Shown piece after piece: positions 1-5,537 of a DNA stretch of 5,953 bases. The position numbers and the translations under genes are program-made. Below the pieces are notes generated by a model. That model saw only the letters and a program-made list of their open reading frames with translations, searched no databases and was not told the origin of the DNA. The DNA is from JBBRLA01 sp038231615 (GTDB lineage Bacteria > Myxococcota_A > Polyangia > Palsa-1104 > JAEUJZ01), in NCBI GenBank assembly GCA_038231615.1, contig JBBRLA010000551.1:1-5953 (forward strand). Direction: 5' to 3'. The stretch's first letter is position 1. Every line of letters begins with the position of its first letter.

Positions 1-54
1 ACTGATGAGCCTCCAATCTACCTCGTACTACAACAACTTAGTCGTCTTTCCCAC

Positions 55-1440
55 TCAGGCCGAAGTCCCTGTCTGACGCTCGATCGATGGTGGTTTGCGG
101 ATCTTGTGCCGAAAAGGAGACACGACCGGCGGGGGGTTGTGCGGGGGATTCACGATCGGATCATCGTTCTTTGGCTCCTCGGGCCGGGCCGGGAGGTTCT
201 TTGGCTCCTCGGGCTGGGCGTGCGCCTTTCCCGCCTCGTCCATGGATTTTGGCGGATCGGCCTTCCCGTGCCCGCCGGACATTGCCGCCGCCACCGCCGC
301 CGGGGGCTTCGGCGGCTGATGGTGCACCCGCGGGCGCGTCACCCTCCACGTCGCCGCGAAGAGCAGCCCAGAAAGCGCCGCACCGGCCAGGACGAGCAAG
401 AATTGTTGCCGCCGTTGCCGCGGCTTTTTTCCGGTCTGCCCGGTGGCGTCGGCCAGCGAGAACGACGCCCGGGGCGCGGCCGCCAGGCCCAGCAGGCTGC
501 TCGACACGCTGACCAGCGACGCCGGCGGGGCAAACACCGCCGGCATCCACCCGGTCGCCTTGGGGGCACCCAGGCGCTCCATCTCCTCGGCCACCTGCTG
601 CATGGACGGGCGTAAAAGCGGCTCCTTGGCCAGCATGGTGTGGACCAATGTAGCCAGGTCCGCGGCCACTCCGGGCGCCTCGTCGAGGAGTTTCGGGGGC
701 GGCTCGGCCAGGTGCATGGCCATGACTTGCACGAAGGGCCCCCGAAAGGGCGGCCTGCCCGCCAGCAGGTGATAGAGCATGATCCCCAGCGAATACACGT
801 CCGCCCGATCCGTGACCCCCGCCGCCCCGCGACACTGTTCGGGCGCCATGTAGACCGGCGTGCCCATGATCAGGTGGCTGCGGGTTTTCAGATAGGTGTC
901 CGCCTCGTTCAGCACCACGTCGCGGAACTCGGCTGCGACCTTGGCCAGGCCGAAGTCGAGGATCTTCACCCGCTCGCCGCCGGTGGTCTCGGGGTCGCAC
1001 ACCAGCATGACGTTGTCCGGCTTGAGGTCACGGTGGATGATGCCCGTGTCGTGGGTCGCCCCCAGCGCCGAGGCAATCTGCCTGCCGATGCGCAGGGACT
1101 CGCAGGCCGGGAGCTTGGTCTGGCGCCGAAGGCGATCGCCCAGGGACTCGCCCTCGAGCAGTTCCATGACGATGTAGGCCACGCCGCCGGGCAGAAGGCC
1201 GTAGTCATGGATGCGGACCAGGCCGGGGTGACCCACGATGTTGACCGCCAGGGCCTCGTTGAGGAAGCGAGTGGCGACTTCGGGTTTTTTGGAGAATTCG
1301 GCGCGCAGAACTTTGATGGCGACGCGCTGGCGGATCTGGACGTGAACGCCCTCGTAGACGTCGCCCATGCCGCCGTGGCCGATCTTCCGGGTGACCCGGT
1401 AGTTGCCGATGCGCTTGCCGATGAGATGGGGCTCCCCCAC
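55..1440 (-). CDS. Transmembrane Hanks-type Ser/Thr protein kinase with Pro-rich extracytoplasmic tail
   Basis: This 461-residue protein phosphorylates Ser/Thr on proteins, using ATP. All core kinase motifs are visible: Gly-rich loop IGHGGMGDVY (20-29), VAIK lysine K43, helix-C glutamate E62, catalytic loop HRDLKPDN (136-143, D138), DFG (162-164), GTPVYMAPE (193-201), D214 in the DxYSxG region, and R277. The activation segment carries T182, T186, S188 and T194 as possible autophosphorylation sites. A basic stretch KKPRQRRQQ precedes one membrane helix (about 346-365), so the kinase faces the cytoplasm and about 95 Pro/Lys-rich residues face outward. The tail has no PASTA repeats or other sensor domain I recognise, and contains a tandem 10-residue repeat around PEEPKN. 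The start is GTG, supported by GGAGG four bases upstream. It lies downstream of the TIR-CHAT gene on the same strand, with its own promoter candidate. The family resemblance is to myxobacterial kinases; the substrate is unknown. Confidence 0.96.
   Translation of the reverse strand: MGEPHLIGKRIGNYRVTRKIGHGGMGDVYEGVHVQIRQRVAIKVLRAEFSKKPEVATRFLNEALAVNIVGHPGLVRIHDYGLLPGGVAYIVMELLEGESLGDRLRRQTKLPACESLRIGRQIASALGATHDTGIIHRDLKPDNVMLVCDPETTGGERVKILDFGLAKVAAEFRDVVLNEADTYLKTRSHLIMGTPVYMAPEQCRGAAGVTDRADVYSLGIMLYHLLAGRPPFRGPFVQVMAMHLAEPPPKLLDEAPGVAADLATLVHTMLAKEPLLRPSMQQVAEEMERLGAPKATGWMPAVFAPPASLVSVSSSLLGLAAAPRASFSLADATGQTGKKPRQRRQQFLLVLAGAALSGLLFAATWRVTRPRVHHQPPKPPAAVAAAMSGGHGKADPPKSMDEAGKAHAQPEEPKNLPARPEEPKNDDPIVNPPHNPPPVVSPFRHKIRKPPSIERQTGTSA
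167..214. repeat. 30-bp tandem duplication inside the kinase tail
   Basis: The 19-base string GTTCTTTGGCTCCTCGGGC occurs at 166-184 and again at 196-214, a 30-bp period that keeps frame. On the coding (minus) strand it gives two copies of a 10-residue unit containing PEEPKN (about residues 408-425 of the kinase). The near-identity at DNA level suggests a recent slippage or duplication in the extracytoplasmic tail. Confidence 0.8.
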
Positions 1441-1444
1441 TGGT

Positions 1445-1449
1445 CCTCC
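1445..1449 (-). promoter_or_regulatory. Ribosome binding site GGAGG that fixes the kinase GTG start
   Basis: On the minus strand GGAGG is followed by ACCA and then GTG at 1440. The short but acceptable spacing, plus the conserved N-terminal GxxxGNYRVTRKIG kinase lead-in, supports the GTG rather than any internal start. Confidence 0.7.
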
Positions 1450-1501
1450 GCGGGCAGCCGAGATGGTACCAACTACATATACATGCTTTTTACGGTCTTT
1501 T

Positions 1502-1530
1502 ATTCTAGTGCCAGTTTAAGAGGTTGTGAA
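1502..1530 (-). promoter_or_regulatory. Sigma70-type promoter candidate for the kinase gene
   Basis: Reading the minus strand, TTCACA (1530-1525; five of six matches to TTGACA) is followed by exactly 17 bases and TAGAAT (1507-1502; five of six matches to TATAAT). It sits in a locally AT-rich patch of the 133-nt gap between TIR-CHAT and the kinase. A start site about 6-8 bases further would give a leader of roughly 55 nt ending at the GGAGG/GTG. The match is read from sequence; activity is inferred. The rest of the gap (1441-1501 and 1531-1573) holds no gene and no clear terminator. Confidence 0.55.
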
Positions 1531-1573
1531 CCGACATTTCAGTTGGGGTCGGTGGGGGTGGTTGAACGGGAAG

Positions 1574-2701
1574 TCAGGGAGCAATCAGGGTAAGGGTGGT
1601 GACATCGACGTTCTGCCGGTGGTAGAGCCGTATCACCGCGGCGTCGCTCTGGCCGATCGCGCCGATGTTGGCCCTGGCGACTCGGTAGGCGGCGTCGATC
1701 GGTTTCCCGTACGCCAGCGTCTCATAGAAGCTGGCGGCGAATTCGATGGCCGACCGGTCCCGGACTTGGTCGGACATGCCGATGACGCAGCCGGCGACAT
1801 CGGCCAGCGCCCGGGCTTGCCCATCGTTCGCCGCCGACCAGCAGGCGTTGAGGACCACGCAGCGCAGCCCGTTTCCCAGCACCGAGATCAACTCGCGCAG
1901 CGTGCTGGCGTCCAGAGGGCGGCTGTGACCCGGGCTGTTCGGGTCGGTGAGCAGGATCGCCCCGTGGGCGGTGCCGTGCCCGCTGAAGTGAAGGATGTGC
2001 GGCTCGTGCCGCAAAAGGGCGCTGGAAAGCTGATTGACCCGCACCTCGGGCTCGAAGATGAACTCGAATGCATCGCGGTATCGCGATCCGTAGATGCGGT
2101 CCTTGACCTGGCGGAACTCCTCGGTGATCGCCAGCTTGCCGGTGTCATCCGGGTTGGCCGACAGGAAAAGCACCTTGATCTTGGTGCCTGGAAGCAGGGC
2201 CGCGGGGGGCGGCGGCAGCACGGCCGGCGATTGGTAGGGGATGGCGGCGCCAGCGGCCTGCCGAGTCTCTTCGGCCTGCTTGATCACTCGCTCCCAGACC
2301 CCGCGCAGGCCGCCGACCACGTCCACCCAGGCGCTGTCCGCGTCCTTCCACTGTTCCACCGACTTCTCATTGGTGGGCAGCGGGCGGAGTCCGCCAAAGT
2401 CGCCGTCCTTCCACTCGGTGGGGCGGACCATGACCGGGACCAGCCGCTTCTTGTTCGCCATGGCGGACCGGGCCAGTTTGTACACGGAGTTGTAGTCCGG
2501 GCTCACCAACAAGACCAAAATGTCGGCGCCGTCGATGGCCGCCTGGCGCTGCGCTACAACATCGCCGCCTGCGTCGATGTCCCGCTCGCGGCCGACGGTG
2601 ATGACCTCCTTGATCTGCTCGTAGATGAACAGGTGCTTGCTGAGCTGCTTTTCGTACTTTTCGTCGGCCTTGTCGTGAAGGATGTACAGGCTAGGCTTCA
2701 T
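1574..2701 (-). CDS. TIR domain fused to CHAT caspase-like protease
   Basis: The 375-residue product has two domains. Residues 1-140 resemble a bacterial TIR domain: strand A SLYILHD, a BB-loop-like RERDIDAGGD (39-47), DGADILVLLVSPDY (57-70), and RLVPVMVRPTEW (86-97). A Pro-rich linker (about 150-172) leads to a CHAT domain, the caspase/separase-like cysteine peptidase family: KIKVLFLSANP (174-184), HFSGHG with catalytic H242, and LNACWS with catalytic C287. The TIR segment 69-84 contains no Glu where the NADase glutamate is expected, so NAD+ cleavage is doubtful; the CHAT dyad looks intact. No signal peptide or membrane helix is seen, so it is probably cytoplasmic. CHAT proteins act as proteases in cell-death and anti-phage systems; the target here is unknown. 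I chose ATG 2701 because the TIR fold begins there; an in-frame ATG at 2800 would add 33 unconserved-looking residues, lacks a Shine-Dalgarno sequence and would make the repeat cluster coding. Confidence 0.9.
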   Translation of the reverse strand: MKPSLYILHDKADEKYEKQLSKHLFIYEQIKEVITVGRERDIDAGGDVVAQRQAAIDGADILVLLVSPDYNSVYKLARSAMANKKRLVPVMVRPTEWKDGDFGGLRPLPTNEKSVEQWKDADSAWVDVVGGLRGVWERVIKQAEETRQAAGAAIPYQSPAVLPPPPAALLPGTKIKVLFLSANPDDTGKLAITEEFRQVKDRIYGSRYRDAFEFIFEPEVRVNQLSSALLRHEPHILHFSGHGTAHGAILLTDPNSPGHSRPLDASTLRELISVLGNGLRCVVLNACWSAANDGQARALADVAGCVIGMSDQVRDRSAIEFAASFYETLAYGKPIDAAYRVARANIGAIGQSDAAVIRLYHRQNVDVTTLTLIAP

Positions 2702-2711
2702 GGTGTTTCCC

Positions 2712-2717
2712 AGTATA
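2712..2717 (-). promoter_or_regulatory. -10-like box TATACT just upstream of TIR-CHAT
   Basis: On the minus strand TATACT (five of six matches to TATAAT) ends 10 bases before ATG 2701. No convincing -35 hexamer is present at 16-18 bases. If used, the transcript would have a leader of only a few bases, which fits the weak Shine-Dalgarno (GGGAAA) in front of the start. Evidence is limited to the hexamer and its position. Confidence 0.3.
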
Positions 2718-2763
2718 CCCAGGTCGCGGCAGGTACGCTGAGGGGAAGTCGCCACCCGCCTAC

Positions 2764-2794
2764 CCTTCGCCAATTTCGCCAAAAAGGGCGAAGG
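2764..2794. repeat. Overlapping inverted/direct repeat cluster, candidate operator between divergent genes
   Basis: CCTTCGCC (2764-2771) is a perfect 8-bp inverted repeat of GGCGAAGG (2787-2794) across a 15-nt spacer. Within the spacer a second TTCGCC (2775-2780) pairs with GGCGAA (2787-2792) across 6 nt. TTCGCCAA also occurs as a direct repeat (2766-2773 and 2775-2782, 9-bp period). Three copies of one half-site in a 189-nt divergent region look like a regulator binding site for either or both flanking genes. As RNA it could form two mutually exclusive hairpins. No T-run follows in the plus direction, so a terminator is less likely. The remainder of 2702-2890 holds no gene I can support and no clear plus-strand promoter. 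Confidence 0.45.
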
Positions 2795-2882
2795 ATTCAT
2801 GCAGGGGCGGCACTTACAGTTCGTTTGAAGCCGTCACATCCACACACCCGTACCGGCCTTTCGCCGGGACCCTTGCGACCTT

Positions 2883-2886
2883 GGAG
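2883..2886 (+). promoter_or_regulatory. Ribosome binding site GGAG for the heme-barrel gene
   Basis: GGAG lies 4 bases before ATG 2891 and 7 bases before the adjacent ATG 2894, so either codon could be used; the product differs by one residue. It supports starting here and not at in-frame codons further upstream, which lie antisense to TIR-CHAT. Confidence 0.6.
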
Positions 2887-2890
2887 AAAG

Positions 2891-4372
2891 ATGATGCATG
2901 TCTGCGCCTCGCCCGCTCCGCTGCCAACCCGGTTCGATCCACAGGATCGACGGCGGCGGCCCGGGCCGGGGGCCGGATCGCCCACTCAGTCGCACTCCGC
3001 TGCCTGGGTCTCCGCCGTCCTTTTCGGGGCCATCCTTTTCCTGCTCTCTCCGGCGGCGCAGGCCCTGCCGGCCTTCGCCCGCAAGTACCAGACGAGCTGT
3101 ACCACCTGTCACACCATCTTCCCGAAGCTCAACCCCTTCGGCGAGGCCTTTCGCCGCAATGGCTATCGCTTCCCCGGGGTGGATGCCGACGTCATCAAGC
3201 AGGAGAATTTTCCCCTGGGTGGAGAGGCGCAGAAGGCACTCTTTCCAGGCTCGGTGTGGCCCGGCATCCTCATGGGTTCGGTGCCGCTGGCCATGGCCTT
3301 CAATGGCAACGCGACCTTTCATCCGGACCAGAATTCCAGCGCCGCACAGGCCGACAACGGATCGGTGGTCTCGCTGCACGACCTGATCGCCGAGGGCCAC
3401 CTGTGGGGCGCCGGCAGCTTCACCGAACACATCACCTTCTTCAGCCAGGTGACCTTCTCCTCCGCCAACGGGCTCAGCCTCGAAGAGGGGTATGTCCTGT
3501 TCAACGATCTCTTCGGCCTGAAACACGCACTGAACCTGTGGGTCGGCAAGCGGGCACCGACGCTGACCAGCTTCGGCAACCACTCGTCCTATGTCAGCGA
3601 CAACCTGTTCACCTCGCTCTCGGTCACGGCGCTCTATGGCGCCACCAGCAGCTCGTGGAACGTGCTGGACCAGGAACCCAGCGTCGAGATAAACGGAATG
3701 TTCGGCGGGCGCTTCCGCTATGCGGTCGGCGTGGCCGCGGGGGCCAACCTGGACGTGCGCACCGCGGAGAACGTCTATGCCCAGATAGGCATCAAGCTCG
3801 GCGGCCTGCGCATGGACGGCGAGGGCGAGTACCAGCAGCAGAACCCGATGCGCCCGTGGGAAGAGACGGCGTTGTCGCTGGACTACTTCTTCTCGCGCTC
3901 GGCGTCGCACTTCTCGCTGCCGAAGGGCGGCCCGCTGGATGACACGACCTATGCCTACGGCGCCAACCTGCGGCTGCAGATCCACTCGCTTGAAATCAAT
4001 TCCGGGGTGTATCAGGAGCGTCACGACCACGCCATCCCCGACGGGATGACCGGCTCCTCGGTGAACGCCCTGTGCCAGTACGACGAGATCTCGTACATCA
4101 TCTTTCCCTGGCTGGTGCCGGCGGTGCGCGTGGAATACGTCCGGCTGGAGCCGGACAGCGGCGGATCGAGCAGCAACCTGCGGATCATCCCCGGTGTCGC
4201 CGCGCTGGTCCTGCCCAACCTGAAGTTCACCCTGACCGGCCAGATCGAGTACGCCGATGGCGCGCCCGATGCCGGATGGGCACCGTCCGGCGGATCGGCG
4301 ACGCCCCTGCCCGGCTTGGCGCTGGGACCGGAGATCGAGTCGATCAATGTGAACTTGTGGTTTGCGTTCTGA
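2891..4372 (+). CDS. Secreted monoheme c-type cytochrome with C-terminal beta-barrel-like domain (Cyc2-like fused cytochrome-porin)
   Basis: The 493-residue precursor has a long basic N-terminus (RRRR at 20-23), a hydrophobic segment (37-54) and a likely signal peptidase site after AQA (56-58). Just after it comes ARKYQTSCTTCHTIFP, with one CxxCH heme site at C70, C73, H74, followed by LNPFGEAFRRNGYRFPG (80-96). The rest (about 110-493) has alternating polar/hydrophobic strands, many Gly/Tyr/Trp, no further CxxCH, and ends in NVNLWFAF, a C-terminal Phe typical of outer-membrane barrels. A single heme plugged onto a porin is the plan of Cyc2, the outer-membrane Fe(II) oxidase of iron oxidisers, and the heme-proximal PxLxxFGxxF-xxGY pattern also recalls it. 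Two cupredoxin genes follow in the same direction. I infer an outer-membrane electron conduit. True Cyc2 orthology is unproven; it may belong to a broader, uncharacterised heme-barrel family. The frame stays open upstream to 1526, but that part is antisense to TIR-CHAT. Confidence 0.88.
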   Translation: MMHVCASPAPLPTRFDPQDRRRRPGPGAGSPTQSHSAAWVSAVLFGAILFLLSPAAQALPAFARKYQTSCTTCHTIFPKLNPFGEAFRRNGYRFPGVDADVIKQENFPLGGEAQKALFPGSVWPGILMGSVPLAMAFNGNATFHPDQNSSAAQADNGSVVSLHDLIAEGHLWGAGSFTEHITFFSQVTFSSANGLSLEEGYVLFNDLFGLKHALNLWVGKRAPTLTSFGNHSSYVSDNLFTSLSVTALYGATSSSWNVLDQEPSVEINGMFGGRFRYAVGVAAGANLDVRTAENVYAQIGIKLGGLRMDGEGEYQQQNPMRPWEETALSLDYFFSRSASHFSLPKGGPLDDTTYAYGANLRLQIHSLEINSGVYQERHDHAIPDGMTGSSVNALCQYDEISYIIFPWLVPAVRVEYVRLEPDSGGSSSNLRIIPGVAALVLPNLKFTLTGQIEYADGAPDAGWAPSGGSATPLPGLALGPEIESINVNLWFAF

Positions 4373-4390
4373 GATAACAACCGTCCCTTG

Positions 4391-4398
4391 AAGGAGGT
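4391..4398 (+). promoter_or_regulatory. Strong Shine-Dalgarno AAGGAGGT that fixes ATG 4403
   Basis: AAGGAGGT is a full-length anti-SD complement four bases before ATG 4403. An in-frame TTG at 4388 overlaps this site and has no ribosome binding site of its own, so the longer reading is rejected. Confidence 0.85.
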
Positions 4399-4402
4399 CC
4401 CT

Positions 4403-5026
4403 ATGAAAGAGGTCTATCGGAAGCGCCTTGTGCAGCATTCGTCCCGCGGCAACCGGGCGGGCCTGTTCGCCGCCCTGGTTTTGTCCTGCCCCCTGGCCGC
4501 GATGGCCGATGGGGGGTCCGTGACCGGCGCGGTGGAAGTGACCCCCGCCAAGTTCCTGGAAGAGACGGTGATTTACCTGACCGACGCGCCGGGCAAGGCC
4601 GCGCCCAAGACCGTGCAGATGGACCAGAAGGGGCTGCGCTTCCTGCCCCACGTCCTGGCAGTCAACATCGGTGACACGGTCCACTTCGCCAATCACGACG
4701 CGGTCAATCACAACATCTTCTCTCCGGACCAGGGCGGCTACAACCTGGGGACCTTCGGGGCCGAGCAGGGCAAGGACCACACCTTCACCAAGCCGGGGCT
4801 GTACATACAACTGTGCGCGCTGCACCCGGAGATGCAAGGCTTCGTCTTCGCCAGCCCGACGCCCTACTCGGCGGTGGTGGACAGGGACGGGAAGTTCACC
4901 CTGGCCAACGTGCCTCCGGGGACCTACCACGTGGCGGTGTGGAATGCCCATCTGAAGGCCCCGGAACAGACCGTCACAGTCGCCGCCGGGAAGCCCGCCG
5001 AGGTCCGCTTCTCCCTGAAACGATAG
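4403..5026 (+). CDS. Periplasmic cupredoxin with amicyanin-type copper loop and C-terminal beta-sandwich-like tail
   Basis: The 207-residue precursor starts with a basic n-region and a short hydrophobic core (19-33), with probable cleavage after AMA (33-35). C29 is not in a good lipobox. The central part (about 80-150) is a type-1 copper domain: VNIGDTVHFANHD, then VNHNIFSP with ligand H103, and YIQLCALHPEMQGF with C138, H141 and M144. The C-x2-H-x2-M spacing is that of amicyanin rather than plastocyanin or azurin. The C-terminal part (about 155-207), with GKFTLANVPPGTYHVAVWN, resembles the carboxypeptidase regulatory/CnaB-like beta-sandwich. The protein should carry single electrons in the periplasm. 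It starts 30 nt after the heme-barrel stop and 16 nt before the next cupredoxin, so the three genes are probably one operon, and the heme-barrel protein is a likely partner. No methylamine dehydrogenase gene is present, so a true amicyanin role is not supported. Confidence 0.92.
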   Translation: MKEVYRKRLVQHSSRGNRAGLFAALVLSCPLAAMADGGSVTGAVEVTPAKFLEETVIYLTDAPGKAAPKTVQMDQKGLRFLPHVLAVNIGDTVHFANHDAVNHNIFSPDQGGYNLGTFGAEQGKDHTFTKPGLYIQLCALHPEMQGFVFASPTPYSAVVDRDGKFTLANVPPGTYHVAVWNAHLKAPEQTVTVAAGKPAEVRFSLKR

Positions 5027-5031
5027 CTTTT

Positions 5032-5036
5032 GGGAG
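5032..5036 (+). promoter_or_regulatory. Ribosome binding site GGGAG that favours ATG 5043
   Basis: GGGAG directly abuts ATG 5037, leaving no spacing, but stands 6 bases before the in-frame ATG 5043. The latter is therefore the likelier start; the difference is two residues. Confidence 0.6.
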
Positions 5037-5042
5037 ATGCTC

Positions 5043-5477
5043 ATGCTTGGACATAGTAAGATTGCTACCCTCCTTTGCGCTTCGCTGCTGGTGGTTTCGG
5101 CGTGCACCAAGGAGGTGCGGGTAGAGTTGACCACCGTTGGGGACACCATGGCCTTCGACCAGAAGGAGCTGGTGGTCCCGGCGGGCAGCAAGGTGACGGT
5201 GGTGCTGAAAAATGGCGCCAGCAGCCCGGCGATGACCCACAACTGGATCCTGCTGAAGCCGGGGTTCATGGACGAGGTCGGGCGCCAGGGCATCACCGTG
5301 CCCATCGACCAGGGCTACATCCCGGACCATCCGGCGATCATCGCCCACACGACGCTCTCCTCCCCGGGGGGCACGGTCATGGTGACTTTCCCCGCCCCGC
5401 CACCCGGGACCTACGAGTTCATCTGCTCGGTCCCGGGCCACTTCATGTCGATGCGCGGGACCTTCATCGTCCGCTGA
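5043..5477 (+). CDS. Azurin/auracyanin-type cupredoxin lipoprotein
   Basis: The 144-residue product begins with a lipoprotein signal peptide ending in VSAC, so C21 is the predicted lipidated residue and the protein is tethered to a membrane in the envelope. The mature part is a single cupredoxin domain: DTMAFDQKELVVPAGSKVTV (34-53), SPAMTHNW with ligand H66, and EFICSVPGHFMSMRG with C128, H133 and M137. The C-x4-H-x3-M loop and the MTHN motif match azurin and auracyanin; M135 is a less likely ligand. The expected role is one-electron transfer between a periplasmic donor and a membrane or periplasmic oxidase or cytochrome. It lies 16 nt after the previous cupredoxin gene. The two copper proteins have different loop types, so they are unlikely to be recent duplicates and may act in series. 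No terminal oxidase or reductase is seen in the window. Confidence 0.92.
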   Translation: MLGHSKIATLLCASLLVVSACTKEVRVELTTVGDTMAFDQKELVVPAGSKVTVVLKNGASSPAMTHNWILLKPGFMDEVGRQGITVPIDQGYIPDHPAIIAHTTLSSPGGTVMVTFPAPPPGTYEFICSVPGHFMSMRGTFIVR

Positions 5478-5498
5478 GCATTGTTCTTCACTACATTC

Positions 5499-5517
5499 CC
5501 TACTCGACAAGAGTGGG
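5499..5517 (+). other. Short hairpin after the azurin-like gene
   Basis: CCTACTC (5499-5505) can pair with GAGTGGG (5511-5517) across a GACAA loop, seven pairs including one G-U. It begins 22 nt after the azurin-like stop codon. No run of T follows, so it is at best a weak terminator or attenuating hairpin. It overlaps the -35 element of the promoter candidate downstream. Confidence 0.3.
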
Positions 5518-5531
5518 TCAACACGTAAGAT
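5504..5531 (+). promoter_or_regulatory. Promoter candidate for the oxidoreductase, possibly leaderless
   Basis: TCGACA (5504-5509; five of six to TTGACA) is followed by 16 bases and TAAGAT (5526-5531; four of six to TATAAT, fits TANNNT). ATG 5538 begins 7 bases after the -10 box, which is where transcription would be expected to start. No Shine-Dalgarno precedes the ATG. This suggests separate transcription of the oxidoreductase from a leaderless start; it is inference from spacing. Confidence 0.4.
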
Positions 5532-5537
5532 CTACCC

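Noticed and set aside
24..44. Possible terminator hairpin after the kinase stop (CGTACTA with TAGTCG)
   Set aside because: The stem is short with a bulge and no T-run follows in the kinase's direction. Nothing else is seen in 1-54.
640..1593. 317-residue plus-strand open frame opposite the kinase
   Set aside because: The kinase on the other strand has every catalytic motif; this frame shows no domain and is a mirror of kinase codon bias.
2702..2800. N-terminal extension of TIR-CHAT from the ATG at 2800
   Set aside because: The 33 extra residues show no domain, the ATG has no Shine-Dalgarno, and the stretch contains the repeat cluster and -10-like box. The TIR fold starts at 2701.
2853..2867. 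CCGGC/GCCGG hairpin in the leader of the heme-barrel gene
   Set aside because: A 5-bp GC stem is expected by chance in this composition, and no riboswitch-like conserved core accompanies it.
1526..2890. Long plus-strand open frame running in frame into the heme-barrel gene, suggesting a 948-residue protein
   Set aside because: It is antisense to the TIR-CHAT gene, whose domains are clear, and its translation is low-complexity. A signal peptide and ribosome site mark the real start at 2891.
2891..4372. Naming the heme-barrel gene cyc2 outright
   Set aside because: The architecture fits, but homology to verified Cyc2 proteins cannot be tested here, and similar heme-barrel proteins without known function exist.
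4403..5026. Calling the first cupredoxin an amicyanin gene (mauC)
   Set aside because: Only the loop spacing matches; the extra C-terminal domain and the absence of other mau genes do not support the symbol.
2834..5305. 823-residue minus-strand open frame opposite the redox genes
   Set aside because: It overlaps three plus-strand genes with recognisable heme and copper motifs. Its Arg/Gly/Val/His-rich composition is typical of a GC-rich shadow frame.
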